From positions 361,506 to 425,505 of the forward strand of contig CAKPKR010000001.1 in NCBI GenBank assembly GCA_934167465.1: a stretch of 64,000 nt of DNA. The letters run 5' to 3'. Below are positions 52,400 through 64,000 of the stretch, one piece after another. Under the pieces are notes generated by a model. That model saw nothing but the letters and a program-made list of their open reading frames with translations, made no database searches and was not told the DNA's origin. The DNA is from an uncultured Bacilli bacterium (GTDB taxonomy: Bacteria; Bacillota_I; Bacilli_A; RF39; UBA660). The first letter of the stretch is position 1; each line of letters starts with the position of its first letter. A program made the position numbers and the translations under genes.

Positions 52400-52430
52400 T
52401 TGACAAAAACGTCTGGGGGGGGGGTATGAT
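52400..52430 (+). promoter_or_regulatory. Poly-G promoter of the 52454 gene (probably phase-variable)
   Basis: TTGACA (52400-52405) and TATGAT (52425-52430) are separated by 19 bp, ten of them G (52415-52424). Sequence before and after (AAAACGTCT, then GTAAGAAAGTAGGAA) matches the promoter at 45354. The total spacer is the same although the tract is one G longer. Confidence 0.8.
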
Positions 52431-52453
52431 ATAAGTAAGAAAGTAGGAAAAAT

Positions 52454-53284
52454 ATGAAAAATATAATAAAAAGTAGAGTATTTTTAATACTAATATGTGG
52501 TTTAATATTTACTGGGTTAGGGGTCTATGCAGCAACCACATATAAAGCAAGTGATGTAGTATATAATGCCACTGATGGAACAAGTATGAATGTAAATGAT
52601 GCTTTGAATGAATTATATAATAAAAGTGGAAATAAAGGATACTACTATTATTACGAAAATGGAACAGCAATATATTATAATCCAGTAAGTGGAACAAAAT
52701 GTAATGCTAGTGAAGCTGTAAGTACAACAGGAACAAAAACAGGATGTATGAAATGGTATACATTTAACGATGATAGTGAATCATCAACAGTTAATATGAT
52801 ATTGGATCATAATACAACTTCTTCGATTGAATGGAGTTCAAGCAAAAAAAATGTTGCATATGAAGAAAGTTACGTAAAACCAGAAGTTGATAAGTTGATA
52901 AGTGTTTCTAATTGGAAAGATATCCCTAGATTAATAAGTGCGGTTGAAGTAGCCAAAATAACTGGCAAGACAGATTTTAATAGTTTAGATGATACAACAT
53001 GGTATTATTTAGATACTAATATTCAAACCCAAATATCAAAATCTAAAGGAACAAGCAAGTATGCCTGGTTGTTTGACTATACAAATGGATGCACAAGTTA
53101 TGGATGTAATATAGAGGATGTAAATACATATGGGTATTGGACGTCAACAACATATGTAACGACTTCATCTGATAACTATGTGTGGAATGTAAACTGGAAT
53201 GATCTTTTGTATAGCCATAATGCTAACTATATTGGTAATGGTATTCGTCCAGTAATAACAATTTCAAAAACAAAACTTTCTTAA
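52454..53284 (+). CDS. Exported protein, paralogue family with poly-G promoter (second copy)
   Basis: The 276-residue protein has a signal peptide (KSRVFLILICGLIFTGLG, cleavage after VYA) and a shared N-terminal segment YKASDVVYNATDGTSMNVND and ALNELYN that pairs with the 45408 protein. The distal part is different: a Tyr-rich GYYYYYENG region, paired Cys (TKCNASE, TGCMKW; NGCTSYGCN), and a lectin-like ending YGYWTSTTYV, WNVNWNDLLY and GIRPVITI. No anchor is visible, so it is secreted or bound non-covalently. Confidence 0.8.
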   Translation: MKNIIKSRVFLILICGLIFTGLGVYAATTYKASDVVYNATDGTSMNVNDALNELYNKSGNKGYYYYYENGTAIYYNPVSGTKCNASEAVSTTGTKTGCMKWYTFNDDSESSTVNMILDHNTTSSIEWSSSKKNVAYEESYVKPEVDKLISVSNWKDIPRLISAVEVAKITGKTDFNSLDDTTWYYLDTNIQTQISKSKGTSKYAWLFDYTNGCTSYGCNIEDVNTYGYWTSTTYVTTSSDNYVWNVNWNDLLYSHNANYIGNGIRPVITISKTKLS

Positions 53285-53365
53285 AAATATAATAAAATAA
53301 ATAAAAAGATTGTCAAATCTTTTTTTTAATGATAATATATAATATAGAGAATAGAGGAGGATACT

Positions 53366-54157
53366 ATGGAATTTATTGAAAATAATTATGTATGGTTAAT
53401 AGTTATTGGTGTCATTGTTCTTATGACTATAATTGGTTATTTTGCTGATAAGGCTGAAAAGAGAGGACCTGTTGTTAAAGAGGCAAAACCTAAAGAAATG
53501 AAAGAAAAAAAATCAAAAAAGAAAAAAGAAAAGAAAAACCAAATAATGGAATCAGTTCCTGAAGTAGAAGAAGAACAAGTAAGCGAAGAATTACCACCTG
53601 AGTGGGATGAAAATAAGAAACCTGTTGAAGAAAAAAAAGATGTGATGAACATTGAAGGAACAGCCAATATTGATGATTGGAGTGTATTACCAGTAGTTCC
53701 TGAAGTTGATGAGTCAAATAACAATATATCAACAGAAAATGACGAATCACTAAATGAAAATAGCGTTGACTTTGGAAATGCTACAAATTCAGAAGAAAAT
53801 GAATCTACAACTGATGAAACAAATGATGATAAAGAAACTTCAGATGATGCTGAAAACAATGATTCAACAAAAGTATTAGATGAATCAGAAAATAACGAGA
53901 CTGATATTGAAAAAAGCAATGAATCAAAAACTGAAGAACTAAATGAGTCAGAATCAAATGATGAAAATAAAACTGATTATAATTTATTAGATAATGATAC
54001 AGAATTAGAAAACAATTCAGAAGAAATAGGTACTTCTGATGACTCAATTCCAGAAGAAAATAGTGAATTAAATAATTTGGAGATAACTTTACCTAACATT
54101 GAAACATTGAATGAAGAAAATAAAGACAATGATGACGAAGATGTATGGAAATTTTAA
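53366..54157 (+). CDS. Membrane-anchored acidic low-complexity protein (unknown)
   Basis: The 263-residue protein has one helix near the start (VWLIVIGVIVLMTIIGYFA), a Lys-rich cluster KEKKSKKKKEKKNQ at about 45-58, then about 200 residues rich in Glu, Asn, Asp and Ser with no predicted fold. The Lys cluster right after the helix predicts that the long tail stays in the cytoplasm. GAGGAGG precedes the ATG. It is upstream of cdaA with a terminator between. No known family is recognised. Confidence 0.65.
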   Translation: MEFIENNYVWLIVIGVIVLMTIIGYFADKAEKRGPVVKEAKPKEMKEKKSKKKKEKKNQIMESVPEVEEEQVSEELPPEWDENKKPVEEKKDVMNIEGTANIDDWSVLPVVPEVDESNNNISTENDESLNENSVDFGNATNSEENESTTDETNDDKETSDDAENNDSTKVLDESENNETDIEKSNESKTEELNESESNDENKTDYNLLDNDTELENNSEEIGTSDDSIPEENSELNNLEITLPNIETLNEENKDNDDEDVWKF

Positions 54158-54184
54158 AAAGTAGAATGTTCTACTTTTTTATTT
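54156..54184 (+). terminator. Terminator before cdaA
   Basis: AAAAAGTAGAA-TGT-TTCTACTTTTT with T residues. Confidence 0.85.
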
Positions 54185-54227
54185 TCCTATTTTGTGATAT
54201 AATCTTGTAAGAATAAAGGAGGTATTT

Positions 54228-55049
54228 ATGACATTTGAAAGTATAGCTAGTTTATTAGTAAAATTATTGGATGTTTTACTTGTTTGGCTAGTTCTTTATT
54301 ATATTTTAAAAAACTTAAGAAAAAATGTAAAAATGGTTTTATTATTTAAAGGAGTATTAATAATTGTAATTCTAAAAATTATAAGTGATGTTTTAGATTT
54401 GGTAACAGTAGGTTATTTATTAGACTATGTAATCACTTGGGGACCTTTGGCACTTATTGTAATATTCCAACCAGAAATAAGGAATGTCTTAGAATATTTA
54501 GGAAGAAGTCAACTTTTAGGAAGACACAAAATGCTTACAGTTGATGAAAGAGAAAAAGTCGTATATGAAATTGTAAATGCAATGGAAGCTCTAAAAAAAG
54601 ATAGAATTGGAGCTCTAATAGTTATTGAGAGAGACAATAGTTTAACAGAATATATCCAAAAATCAAAAAAAATATATGCTGATATATCAAGTGATTTATT
54701 AGTTTCAATATTTTTCCCAAACAATCCATTACATGATGGTGGTGTAATTATTCAAGGTGATAAAATTACAAGTGCAGGAGCAGTATTTCCAACTAGTGAT
54801 AATTTAAAAATAAGTAAAAGATTAGGGACTAGACATAGAGCTGCTTTAGGAATATCAGAAACTGGCGATTCAATTTCTTTAGTTGTTTCAGAGGAAACAG
54901 GAAGATTGTCAATAGCAATGAATGGCGAATTACGATACAATCTTACTTTAGATGAAGTAAAAATGACTTTACTAGAAGAACTACGACCAAAACAATCATT
55001 ATTAATGGACTACAATGAGGAAGGTGAAGAAAATGAAAGTGATAACTAA
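54228..55049 (+). CDS. cdaA: Diadenylate cyclase CdaA
   Basis: The 273-residue enzyme makes cyclic di-AMP from two ATP at the membrane. Three helices at the N-terminus (about 10-75) are followed by the DAC domain, with the catalytic DGGVIIQGDKI (near 168) and GTRHRAALGISE (near 203). Cyclic di-AMP controls potassium and osmolyte transport and wall homeostasis. cdaR starts inside its last codons, overlapping by 17 bp; glmM, the usual third gene, does not follow. Confidence 0.95.
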   Translation: MTFESIASLLVKLLDVLLVWLVLYYILKNLRKNVKMVLLFKGVLIIVILKIISDVLDLVTVGYLLDYVITWGPLALIVIFQPEIRNVLEYLGRSQLLGRHKMLTVDEREKVVYEIVNAMEALKKDRIGALIVIERDNSLTEYIQKSKKIYADISSDLLVSIFFPNNPLHDGGVIIQGDKITSAGAVFPTSDNLKISKRLGTRHRAALGISETGDSISLVVSEETGRLSIAMNGELRYNLTLDEVKMTLLEELRPKQSLLMDYNEEGEENESDN

Positions 55050-56376
55050 TTTTTTAAAAAACATAATTTCCTTCATAGATAAAAAAATAGTAGTTCCAAT
55101 TACAAAATTAGTATTAAAAATAACTTCAAATTTTGATAAGTCTGGTAAAAAAGTTGAAAATTGGTTAACAAAAACAAACACATTATTATTCATTTCATTA
55201 TTTTTAGCAATTGCTATATTTATAATGATTGATCAAAAAATACTTATATATACAGATAACAATGCAGTTGTATTAAAAAATCAACCAGTTAAAGTAAATT
55301 ATAATTCTGAAAAATATGTAGTTGAAGGATTACCTGAAACAGTTGATATAACTTTAATAGGATCAAAAACTGACTTGTATATTGCTAAACAATCATCATC
55401 ACATGATATTAATATAGATTTAGCTGGATTAAAAGCAGGTACACATAAAGTTAATATTTCATATAATCAAAATACAGGATCAATTGAATCTATGGTTAAT
55501 CCAAGTGTAGCAACTGTAATAATTTATGAAAAAGTTTCTGAAACAAGAACAATGACAGTTGATATTATAAATAAAGACAAAATAGATTCAAAACTATCAA
55601 TTGAAAACATAAAATATGATACTGATAAAGTAGTAATTAAAGGTGCTGAACATCAATTAAAAGAAGTTGTAAGTATTAAAGCTTTAGTTGATTTAGGACA
55701 TTTACCTGCAAACACAGTTGGTACATATACATTAAAAGATGTTCCTCTAAAAGCTTATAATGCTAATGGAGAAGTAGTTGATGTCGAAATAGTACCTGAA
55801 ACAATCGATGTTACTTTAGATGTTACATCACCAAGTAAAGAAGTACCACTAAAAGTAATTCCAACTGGCGAAGTAGCCTCAGGATTTGCAATTAGTACAA
55901 TGTCATTAAATGAAACAAAGGTAACTATTTATGGTGATACTGAAAGTTTAGGACAAATAAATTATATTCCAGTATCAATCGATGTTGCTAACTTAAAGAC
56001 AAATAAAAACTATAAAGTTGAATTACAAAAACCAGTAGGTATAAAAGCATTATCAGTTAATAATGTAACTGTTTCTGTAACATTAGGAGAGGTATCTAAT
56101 AAAAAAATTGATAATGTTGGGATTGAATATCGTAATTTAGCTGAAGGATATACAGTTCAAGGAATAGATAAAACTCGTGTTACTGTTACACTTAAAGGAG
56201 TGGATTCAGTAATTAAAAATATTACTTCTGAAGATGTTATGGCTTATATTGATTTGGAAGGGCTTACTGAAGGAGAACAAGAAGTTGAAGTAAAAGTTGA
56301 AGGAACAGATAATAAAGTTCAATATGTATCTATGACTAAGAAAATAAAAATTAAAATTTATAAGTCAGATAAATAA
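55033..56376 (+). CDS. cdaR: CdaR (YbbR-repeat) regulator of CdaA
   Basis: The 447-residue protein has one membrane helix (about 54-74, LLFISLFLAIAIFIMID) after a basic N-terminus, and four YbbR-type beta repeats outside, each with a segment like KYVVEGLPETVDITLIGSK or GFAISTMSLNETKVTIYG. CdaR binds CdaA through the membrane and tunes its activity. AAGGTGAAG precedes the ATG at 55033; an in-frame codon further upstream would lie deeper in cdaA. Overlap with cdaA supports coupled translation. Confidence 0.92.
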   Translation: MKVITNFLKNIISFIDKKIVVPITKLVLKITSNFDKSGKKVENWLTKTNTLLFISLFLAIAIFIMIDQKILIYTDNNAVVLKNQPVKVNYNSEKYVVEGLPETVDITLIGSKTDLYIAKQSSSHDINIDLAGLKAGTHKVNISYNQNTGSIESMVNPSVATVIIYEKVSETRTMTVDIINKDKIDSKLSIENIKYDTDKVVIKGAEHQLKEVVSIKALVDLGHLPANTVGTYTLKDVPLKAYNANGEVVDVEIVPETIDVTLDVTSPSKEVPLKVIPTGEVASGFAISTMSLNETKVTIYGDTESLGQINYIPVSIDVANLKTNKNYKVELQKPVGIKALSVNNVTVSVTLGEVSNKKIDNVGIEYRNLAEGYTVQGIDKTRVTVTLKGVDSVIKNITSEDVMAYIDLEGLTEGEQEVEVKVEGTDNKVQYVSMTKKIKIKIYKSDK

Positions 56377-56402
56377 AAGGCACTTTAATAGTGTCTTTTA
56401 TT
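56376..56402. terminator. Terminator between cdaR and the DUF378 gene
   Basis: AAAGGCAC / GTGTCTTT with T residues on both strands; the genes converge. Confidence 0.7.
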
Positions 56403-56604
56403 CTTCGATATGATTAAACAACAATCCAATATTAATTATTCCACATATACCTACAATTATATAGACTATAGTAGCAAGGATTTTCATATTTATTAATTCA
56501 ACAAATAAGTAATTAACTAAATTGAAATCAAATAAGCCTACTAGTAACCAGTTCAAGGCACCAATAATTGTAAAAACTAGCGCTGTTTTTTGTAGTGTTT
56601 CCAT
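56398..56604 (-). CDS. DUF378-family small membrane protein
   Basis: The 68-residue protein has two helices, ALVFTIIGALNWLLVGLFDFNLV at 8-30 and ILATIVYIIVGICGIINIGLL at 42-62. The GALNWLLVGLF signature is that of DUF378. Function is unknown; homologues are common in Firmicutes. AAAGGATGG precedes the ATG. Confidence 0.87.
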   Translation of the reverse strand: METLQKTALVFTIIGALNWLLVGLFDFNLVNYLFVELINMKILATIVYIIVGICGIINIGLLFNHIEE

Positions 56605-56719
56605 TCTACCATCCTTTCATTATATTATTCATAATATATATTGCTCAAAAAAATAAAAAATATTCATAATGTGTTTTTTAATAAATATAATTAAATGAAA
56701 ACATATATGAGGTGAAAGA

Positions 56720-57703
56720 ATGAAAAAAATAGGTTTTGGAGTAATTACAATATTATTATTAATATGTACAGGATGTTTTGATAATAATAAAGATGTTTTA
56801 AAATCATTTAAAAACACAGTTGAAAAATTAAATAGCTATAAAATAACTGGAACACTTGAAATAATTAATAATGAAAATACTTATACATATGACGTTGAAG
56901 CAGCTTACAAAAAAAATGATATGTTTAAAGTTGACTTAAAAAATAAAACAAATGAACATCAACAAATAATATTAAAAAATAAAGAAGGTGTATTTGTTTT
57001 AACACCATCATTAAATAAGAGTTTTAAATTTCAAAGCGATTGGCCTTATAATAATTCACAAAGTTATTTATTACAAAATATTTTAAATGATATTGAAAAT
57101 GACGAAGATAAAAAAATTGAAACAAAAGGTGATTTAACTATTGTTAGTACACTTGCTAACTATTCAAATAATAAAAAATTAACAAAGCAAAAAATATATT
57201 TTGACAACAATGCAAATATTAAAAAAGTTGAAGTATGCAATAAAGATGACATAGTAAAAATAAGAATGACATTTAATAAAGTTGATATAAATGCTAAAAT
57301 TAAAGATGAATATTTTAATTTAGATAAGAATATGAGTACAACAAAAACAACGATTGCTGAAACAACACTGGAAACAGCACTATATCCAATGTATATTCCA
57401 GATAACACTTATTTACAAGATGAACAAAAAGTTTCAAAAGAAAATGGTGAGAGAATAATTTTAACATTTGCTGGTGACAATCCCTTTATGTTAATCGAGG
57501 AAACAGTTAATTTAAATGAAAATGATATTATTCCAGTTTATGGAGAAATAGAATTACTTAATGATACTATAGGATATGTATCAACTGGGTTAGCATCTTG
57601 GATAAGTAATGGGGTTGAATATTATGCGGTAAGTGAAACAATGAGTAACTCTGAATTATTAGAAGTTGTAAATTCAATTAGTACTTTACCAGTTGGCAAA
57701 TAA
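56720..57703 (+). CDS. LolA-fold lipoprotein of the YdcC/GerS type
   Basis: The 327-residue lipoprotein has lipobox LLICTGC (Cys19). The N-terminal two thirds read like a LolA/MucB fold (KITGTLEIINNENTYTYDVEAAYKK, LKNKEGVFVLTPSLNKSFKFQ). The last part (YPMYIPDNTYLQDEQKVS onward) is a DUF4367-like domain. The Bacillus homologue YdcC is made in sporulation, and GerS of clostridia is needed for cortex modification and germination. AGGTGAAAG is the ribosome binding site. Placement of this gene with a SleB/CwlJ and CotZ homologue in the window supports a spore role. Confidence 0.78.
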   Translation: MKKIGFGVITILLLICTGCFDNNKDVLKSFKNTVEKLNSYKITGTLEIINNENTYTYDVEAAYKKNDMFKVDLKNKTNEHQQIILKNKEGVFVLTPSLNKSFKFQSDWPYNNSQSYLLQNILNDIENDEDKKIETKGDLTIVSTLANYSNNKKLTKQKIYFDNNANIKKVEVCNKDDIVKIRMTFNKVDINAKIKDEYFNLDKNMSTTKTTIAETTLETALYPMYIPDNTYLQDEQKVSKENGERIILTFAGDNPFMLIEETVNLNENDIIPVYGEIELLNDTIGYVSTGLASWISNGVEYYAVSETMSNSELLEVVNSISTLPVGK

Positions 57704-57737
57704 AAAAAATAATGTTATAATTTTATTGGTGATTTAA

Positions 57738-58208
57738 ATGGAGCAAACATATAGTACAAAACAAATTATAATAATTATGGCAGTAATATTATCAGTTATA
57801 CTTGTATTCTACGGAATAACGGTATTAGTAAGTAATAATAAAAAAGAAGATCCGAAAAATGATAATAATTCAGATACTGTAATTCAATATGAAGAAATAT
57901 TGGTTGGTGAAATATTTAAACAAAACAATTCTGAATATTATGTTTTAGCTTATGATAATACAAACAATGGTCAAAAATATAAATCAGATATCAATACATA
58001 TTCGACTAAAGATAATTCTACTAAAACATATTTTGTTGACTTGACTAATGCATTCAATAAAAAATATGTATCAACAGAAAGTAATTTCGAAAATGAATTC
58101 CCAATTTTTAAAGAACCAACATTGTTAAAAATAGTAGATGGTAGTATTGTTGAAGTATATGAAGGAAATTCAATCAGCGATAAGATAACAGATCTTAATA
58201 AAGAATAA
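57738..58208 (+). CDS. Membrane-anchored unknown protein
   Basis: The 156-residue protein has one helix (IIIIMAVILSVILVFYGITVLVS, about 9-31) and an external domain containing YEEILVGEIFKQNNSEYYVL and TYFVDLTNAFNKKY. A redox-like Cys pair is absent. GGTGAT precedes the ATG. A terminator follows. The external domain could be a thioredoxin-like or beta-barrel fold; I do not recognise it. Confidence 0.65.
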   Translation: MEQTYSTKQIIIIMAVILSVILVFYGITVLVSNNKKEDPKNDNNSDTVIQYEEILVGEIFKQNNSEYYVLAYDNTNNGQKYKSDINTYSTKDNSTKTYFVDLTNAFNKKYVSTESNFENEFPIFKEPTLLKIVDGSIVEVYEGNSISDKITDLNKE

Positions 58209-58226
58209 AAAATTATTCTTTTTTTC
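58201..58226 (+). terminator. Terminator after the 57738 gene
   Basis: AAGAATA / TATTCTT with a T-run. Confidence 0.8.
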
Positions 58227-58277
58227 TTTATTATAGAATAAATCTATAATATATGATATATTAATATAGGTGATGAT

Positions 58278-59471
58278 ATGAAAAAAATAAAGAAAGAAAT
58301 TAATAATAAAAAGTTTAGTACAATAGAAGTTATTTTTTTAGTAGTAATTACATGTCTTGTTAGTTTATATTTTGGAACTAAAATTACATATAAAGAATCA
58401 AATAAAGATGGATTTTTATCGGAAATAGAAAAAGTATATAAAGAAATTACGGCAAACTATTATACTGATATAAATAAAGATGATTTATTAAGCGGGGCAA
58501 TTAATGGTATGACCAGTGCCTTAGACAAATATTCTACATTAATAGATAGTAGCAGTAATGAAAATTTTTATTTAACACTAGAAGGAAGTTATAGTGGAGT
58601 TGGAATAGAAATATCATCAGATAATGATAAAAATATCTTTATAATAGGGGTTTTATCTAATTCTCCTGCAGAAAAGGCAGGATTAAAAGCTGGCGATATT
58701 ATTAAAAAGATAGATAATATCGATTTGTCTAATAAAGATTATAAATATGTTTCTGAATATATACGTAAAAATTCTAATAAAACTGAGTATAAAATTGAAA
58801 TATCAAGAGATGGAGAAACATTAAACTTTAATTTAGAAAAAGATACTGTAATGATTAAATCTGTTTCTTCAAAAATAATTGAAAAAGAAGATAAAAAAAT
58901 TGGCTATATATATATATCTATATTTTCTAATACAACAGTATCTCAATTTAAAAAAGAATTAGATAATTTACAAAAAAATGGTATTTCATCTTTAATCATT
59001 GATGTTAGAGAAAATAGTGGAGGACATCTTACTACAGCTGTTGGCATTTTATCAGAATTATTATCATCCGAGAATGTTATATATCAAATTGAAAAAAATA
59101 GTAAAAAAAGTAAATTTTATTCATTAGGAAAGAAAAACTTTGAATATCCAATAGCTATAATTCAAAATGGTGACTCTGCCTCAGCCTCTGAAATGCTTGC
59201 AATATCTTTAAAAGAAAATTTGAATGCTATAATAATTGGAGAAACTAGCTACGGAAAGGGAACCGTACAAGAACTTAATTATTTAAGTAATGGTGATACA
59301 TATAAATATACAACTAAAAAATGGTTATCTCCAAAAGGGAAATGGATTGAGGGAAAAGGAATAGTTCCAGACTTTGAAGTAAAACTTAATGAAGAGTACA
59401 TTAATAATCCAACAGATGAAAATGATAATCAATTGCAAACTGCAATTAATGAAATATTAAAAAAAATGTAA
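58278..59471 (+). CDS. S41 family carboxy-terminal processing protease (CtpA/CtpB-like)
   Basis: The 397-residue protease has one membrane helix (15-33), a helical N-domain, a PDZ domain (about 97-180, SYSGVGIEISSD, SPAEKAGLKAGDIIKKI) and the S41 core. Catalytic Ser302 is in NGDSASASE and Lys327 in SYGKGTVQ, the usual 25-residue spacing, with IDVRENSGG before them. CtpB activates sigma-K in Bacillus sporulation; other members trim envelope proteins. AGGTGATGAT precedes the ATG. Confidence 0.94.
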   Translation: MKKIKKEINNKKFSTIEVIFLVVITCLVSLYFGTKITYKESNKDGFLSEIEKVYKEITANYYTDINKDDLLSGAINGMTSALDKYSTLIDSSSNENFYLTLEGSYSGVGIEISSDNDKNIFIIGVLSNSPAEKAGLKAGDIIKKIDNIDLSNKDYKYVSEYIRKNSNKTEYKIEISRDGETLNFNLEKDTVMIKSVSSKIIEKEDKKIGYIYISIFSNTTVSQFKKELDNLQKNGISSLIIDVRENSGGHLTTAVGILSELLSSENVIYQIEKNSKKSKFYSLGKKNFEYPIAIIQNGDSASASEMLAISLKENLNAIIIGETSYGKGTVQELNYLSNGDTYKYTTKKWLSPKGKWIEGKGIVPDFEVKLNEEYINNPTDENDNQLQTAINEILKKM

Positions 59472-59591
59472 TCGAAAGATTATGTTTTTTATTAATTTTT
59501 CATATAAATTGTTTGTATAATTCTTACTCTATATTGTAAAGACTTTATTTTTTTTATAAAAAAGTTTATAATGTACAAGAGGCGGTGACAT

Positions 59592-60122
59592 ATGAAACAA
59601 ATGTGCATAGGAGATAAATTGAAGATTCAATGTTATAAACATAATGGTAAAGTTCATAGATATTGGGATGAAGCGACAATAATAGATATGAATAAGGAAT
59701 ATATTGTCTGTGCGAATAATAAAATATTAGTGATAGAGTCAGATGGTAGCACAAGGAAAACGAGAGAACCAGCGGTAATGTATTTTTTTAGAAACAAATG
59801 GTTCAATATAATAGCACAATTGAAAAAAGATGGAATATCATATTATTGTAACATTGCTACACCATATATAATAGAAGATAACACAATTAAATATATTGAT
59901 TATGATTTAGACTTAAGAATATATGCAACCGGGGAATATAAGATATTAGACAGACAAGAATATAAATACCATAAAAAATTGATGAATTATTCGGATGAAT
60001 TAGATATAGCAATAAAAAATGGATTAGATGAACTAATAAAATTATATAAAAGTGGTAATAAAATATTTAATACAGAATATAATTTAGAGTACTACAATCA
60101 ATATATAGCGCTTGATAAATAG
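59592..60122 (+). CDS. DUF402-family protein (Ntdp/nucleotidase-like)
   Basis: The 176-residue protein has the DUF402 pattern: HRYWDEATIIDMNKEYIVC, REPAVMYFFRNKWFNIIAQL, YYCNIATPYIIEDNTIKYIDYDLDLRIY with the acidic residues that bind metal, and YKILDRQEYKYHKKLMNYSDEL. Characterised members hydrolyse nucleoside tri- and diphosphates. The GGCGGTGA site precedes the ATG. It is the last gene before the rRNA promoters. Confidence 0.8.
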   Translation: MKQMCIGDKLKIQCYKHNGKVHRYWDEATIIDMNKEYIVCANNKILVIESDGSTRKTREPAVMYFFRNKWFNIIAQLKKDGISYYCNIATPYIIEDNTIKYIDYDLDLRIYATGEYKILDRQEYKYHKKLMNYSDELDIAIKNGLDELIKLYKSGNKIFNTEYNLEYYNQYIALDK

Positions 60123-60205
60123 TAATATAAATTATCTATTATAATAAGTAATATATACATAAAATGTCGAATTTTAAAAAAAATTAAAAAAAATTAAAAA
60201 AACTA

Positions 60206-60234
60206 TTGACTAAGGTGTTTGTATTTGATATATT
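60206..60234 (+). promoter_or_regulatory. rRNA promoter P1
   Basis: TTGACT (60206-60211) and TATATT (60229-60234) are 17 bp apart. It is followed by TAGTGCTTT and AGAAAG, the same sequence as after P2. Confidence 0.8.
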
Positions 60235-60329
60235 AATAGTGCTTTTCGAGAGAAAGACCTAAAAAAGAAACAAAAAAATAACATATTTTGTAAAATTTAA
60301 AAAAAATTCAAAAAATGTTAATTTAGGTA

Positions 60330-60358
60330 TTGACTTAATGAAAAGTTAATGATATATT
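60330..60358 (+). promoter_or_regulatory. rRNA promoter P2
   Basis: TTGACT (60330-60335) and TATATT (60353-60358), again 17 bp apart. A boxA-like TCTTTGAAAACTGAGC follows at about 60391. Confidence 0.8.
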
Positions 60359-60484
60359 AGTAGTGCTTTCAACGAGAAAGCCGAAATGATCTTTGAAAAC
60401 TGAGCAAAAATGTCAATTCATAAGTTAGGAAAAAACAATTCAAAACTTAAAAAGTCTGACAATGCTTTTTTATTGTCAACATTT

Positions 60485-62067
<1,583 letters not shown>

Positions 62068-62276
62068 ATGGAGAAAGATTTAATAACGATATCTAGCTTA
62101 TGCGTATTGACTGATTTTGCTTAGTTTTGAGAGATTGTTTCTCTCAGAATAGTTCTTTGAAAACTTGATAATGTGGTAGCAATACATCAATTGAGCCCTA
62201 ACTAATTAGTTAGAAAACTGTCGGATGTATTGCATTAAAATCTCAATCATATTAGGAAAATATAATAACAAATGGT
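62068..62276 (+). other. 16S-23S internal spacer without tRNA genes
   Basis: About 210 bp with no cloverleaf. It contains a boxA-like TTCTTTGAAAACTTG near 62153 and the paired GCAATACAT / ATGTATTGC at about 62179 and 62226, the base of the 23S processing stem. Confidence 0.8.

Positions 62277-64000
<1,724 letters not shown>

Overview
The window is very AT-rich DNA from a low-GC Firmicute (Bacilli-like). The 16S gene begins near 60485 and ends with the usual CCTCCTTTCT anti-Shine-Dalgarno tail. Translation uses standard stops: TGA ends several genes, Trp is TGG, and the only tRNA seen is tRNA-Trp(CCA). Proteins typical of spore formers are present: a SleB/CwlJ-type hydrolase, a CotY/CotZ-like coat protein, a YdcC/LolA-like lipoprotein, a collagen-like protein and LysM proteins. 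I infer an uncultured, probably gut-associated and possibly spore-forming Bacilli lineage; I cannot place it more precisely.

Layout. 1-8.5 kb: end of clpB, a decayed secreted protein, a DMT transporter, a small alarmone synthetase, a broken HD hydrolase, a CIRCE-controlled Hsp20, an NlpC/P60 protein and a zinc-ribbon membrane protein. 8.5-15.9 kb: addB, an unknown gene, addA, an HD-GYP-like protein and a cortex-hydrolase-like protein. 15.9-27.6 kb: a zinc amidase gene with LysM repeats, cut in two by a 10.47-kb element. 27.7-31 kb: a metallopeptidase, a collagen-like protein, a lysozyme-like protein, tRNA-Trp and a lipoprotein. 31-40.4 kb: a glycosyltransferase, membrane proteins, L-lactate dehydrogenase and a BceRS/BceAB-type peptide-resistance cluster. 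40.5-46.3 kb: a thioester adhesin with its own sortase, a DUF368 lipid flippase, and the first of two paralogues with a poly-G promoter. 46.4-60.1 kb: patatin, LysM, thioredoxin-like and ClpB-D1-like proteins, TrmL, the second poly-G paralogue, CdaA-CdaR, a YdcC-like lipoprotein, an S41 protease and a DUF402 protein. 60.2-64 kb: rRNA operon with two near-identical promoters, 16S, a spacer without tRNAs, and the start of 23S.

The most interesting region is 16.8-27.3 kb. A large serine recombinase has inserted an element into the amidase gene. The two junctions share a 6-bp core (GAGGTG on the minus strand). Inside the element, identical 8-bp arms lie exactly 9 bp from each core in inverted orientation, and joining the outside flanks restores the amidase reading frame. 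The cargo looks defensive: a C5 DNA methyltransferase with a convergent candidate restriction endonuclease, an AAA+ ATPase/subtilase pair with the IetAS architecture, and an ASCH-domain protein. The pair is read from a promoter carrying two TGTCCCAAATA repeats.

The second highlight is a pair of surface-protein genes (45408 and 52454). They share a nearly identical N-terminus and a promoter whose -35/-10 spacer is mostly a G9 or G10 tract, which suggests phase-variable transcription. The BceR-type cluster also has a duplicated operator in front of two of its transcription units.
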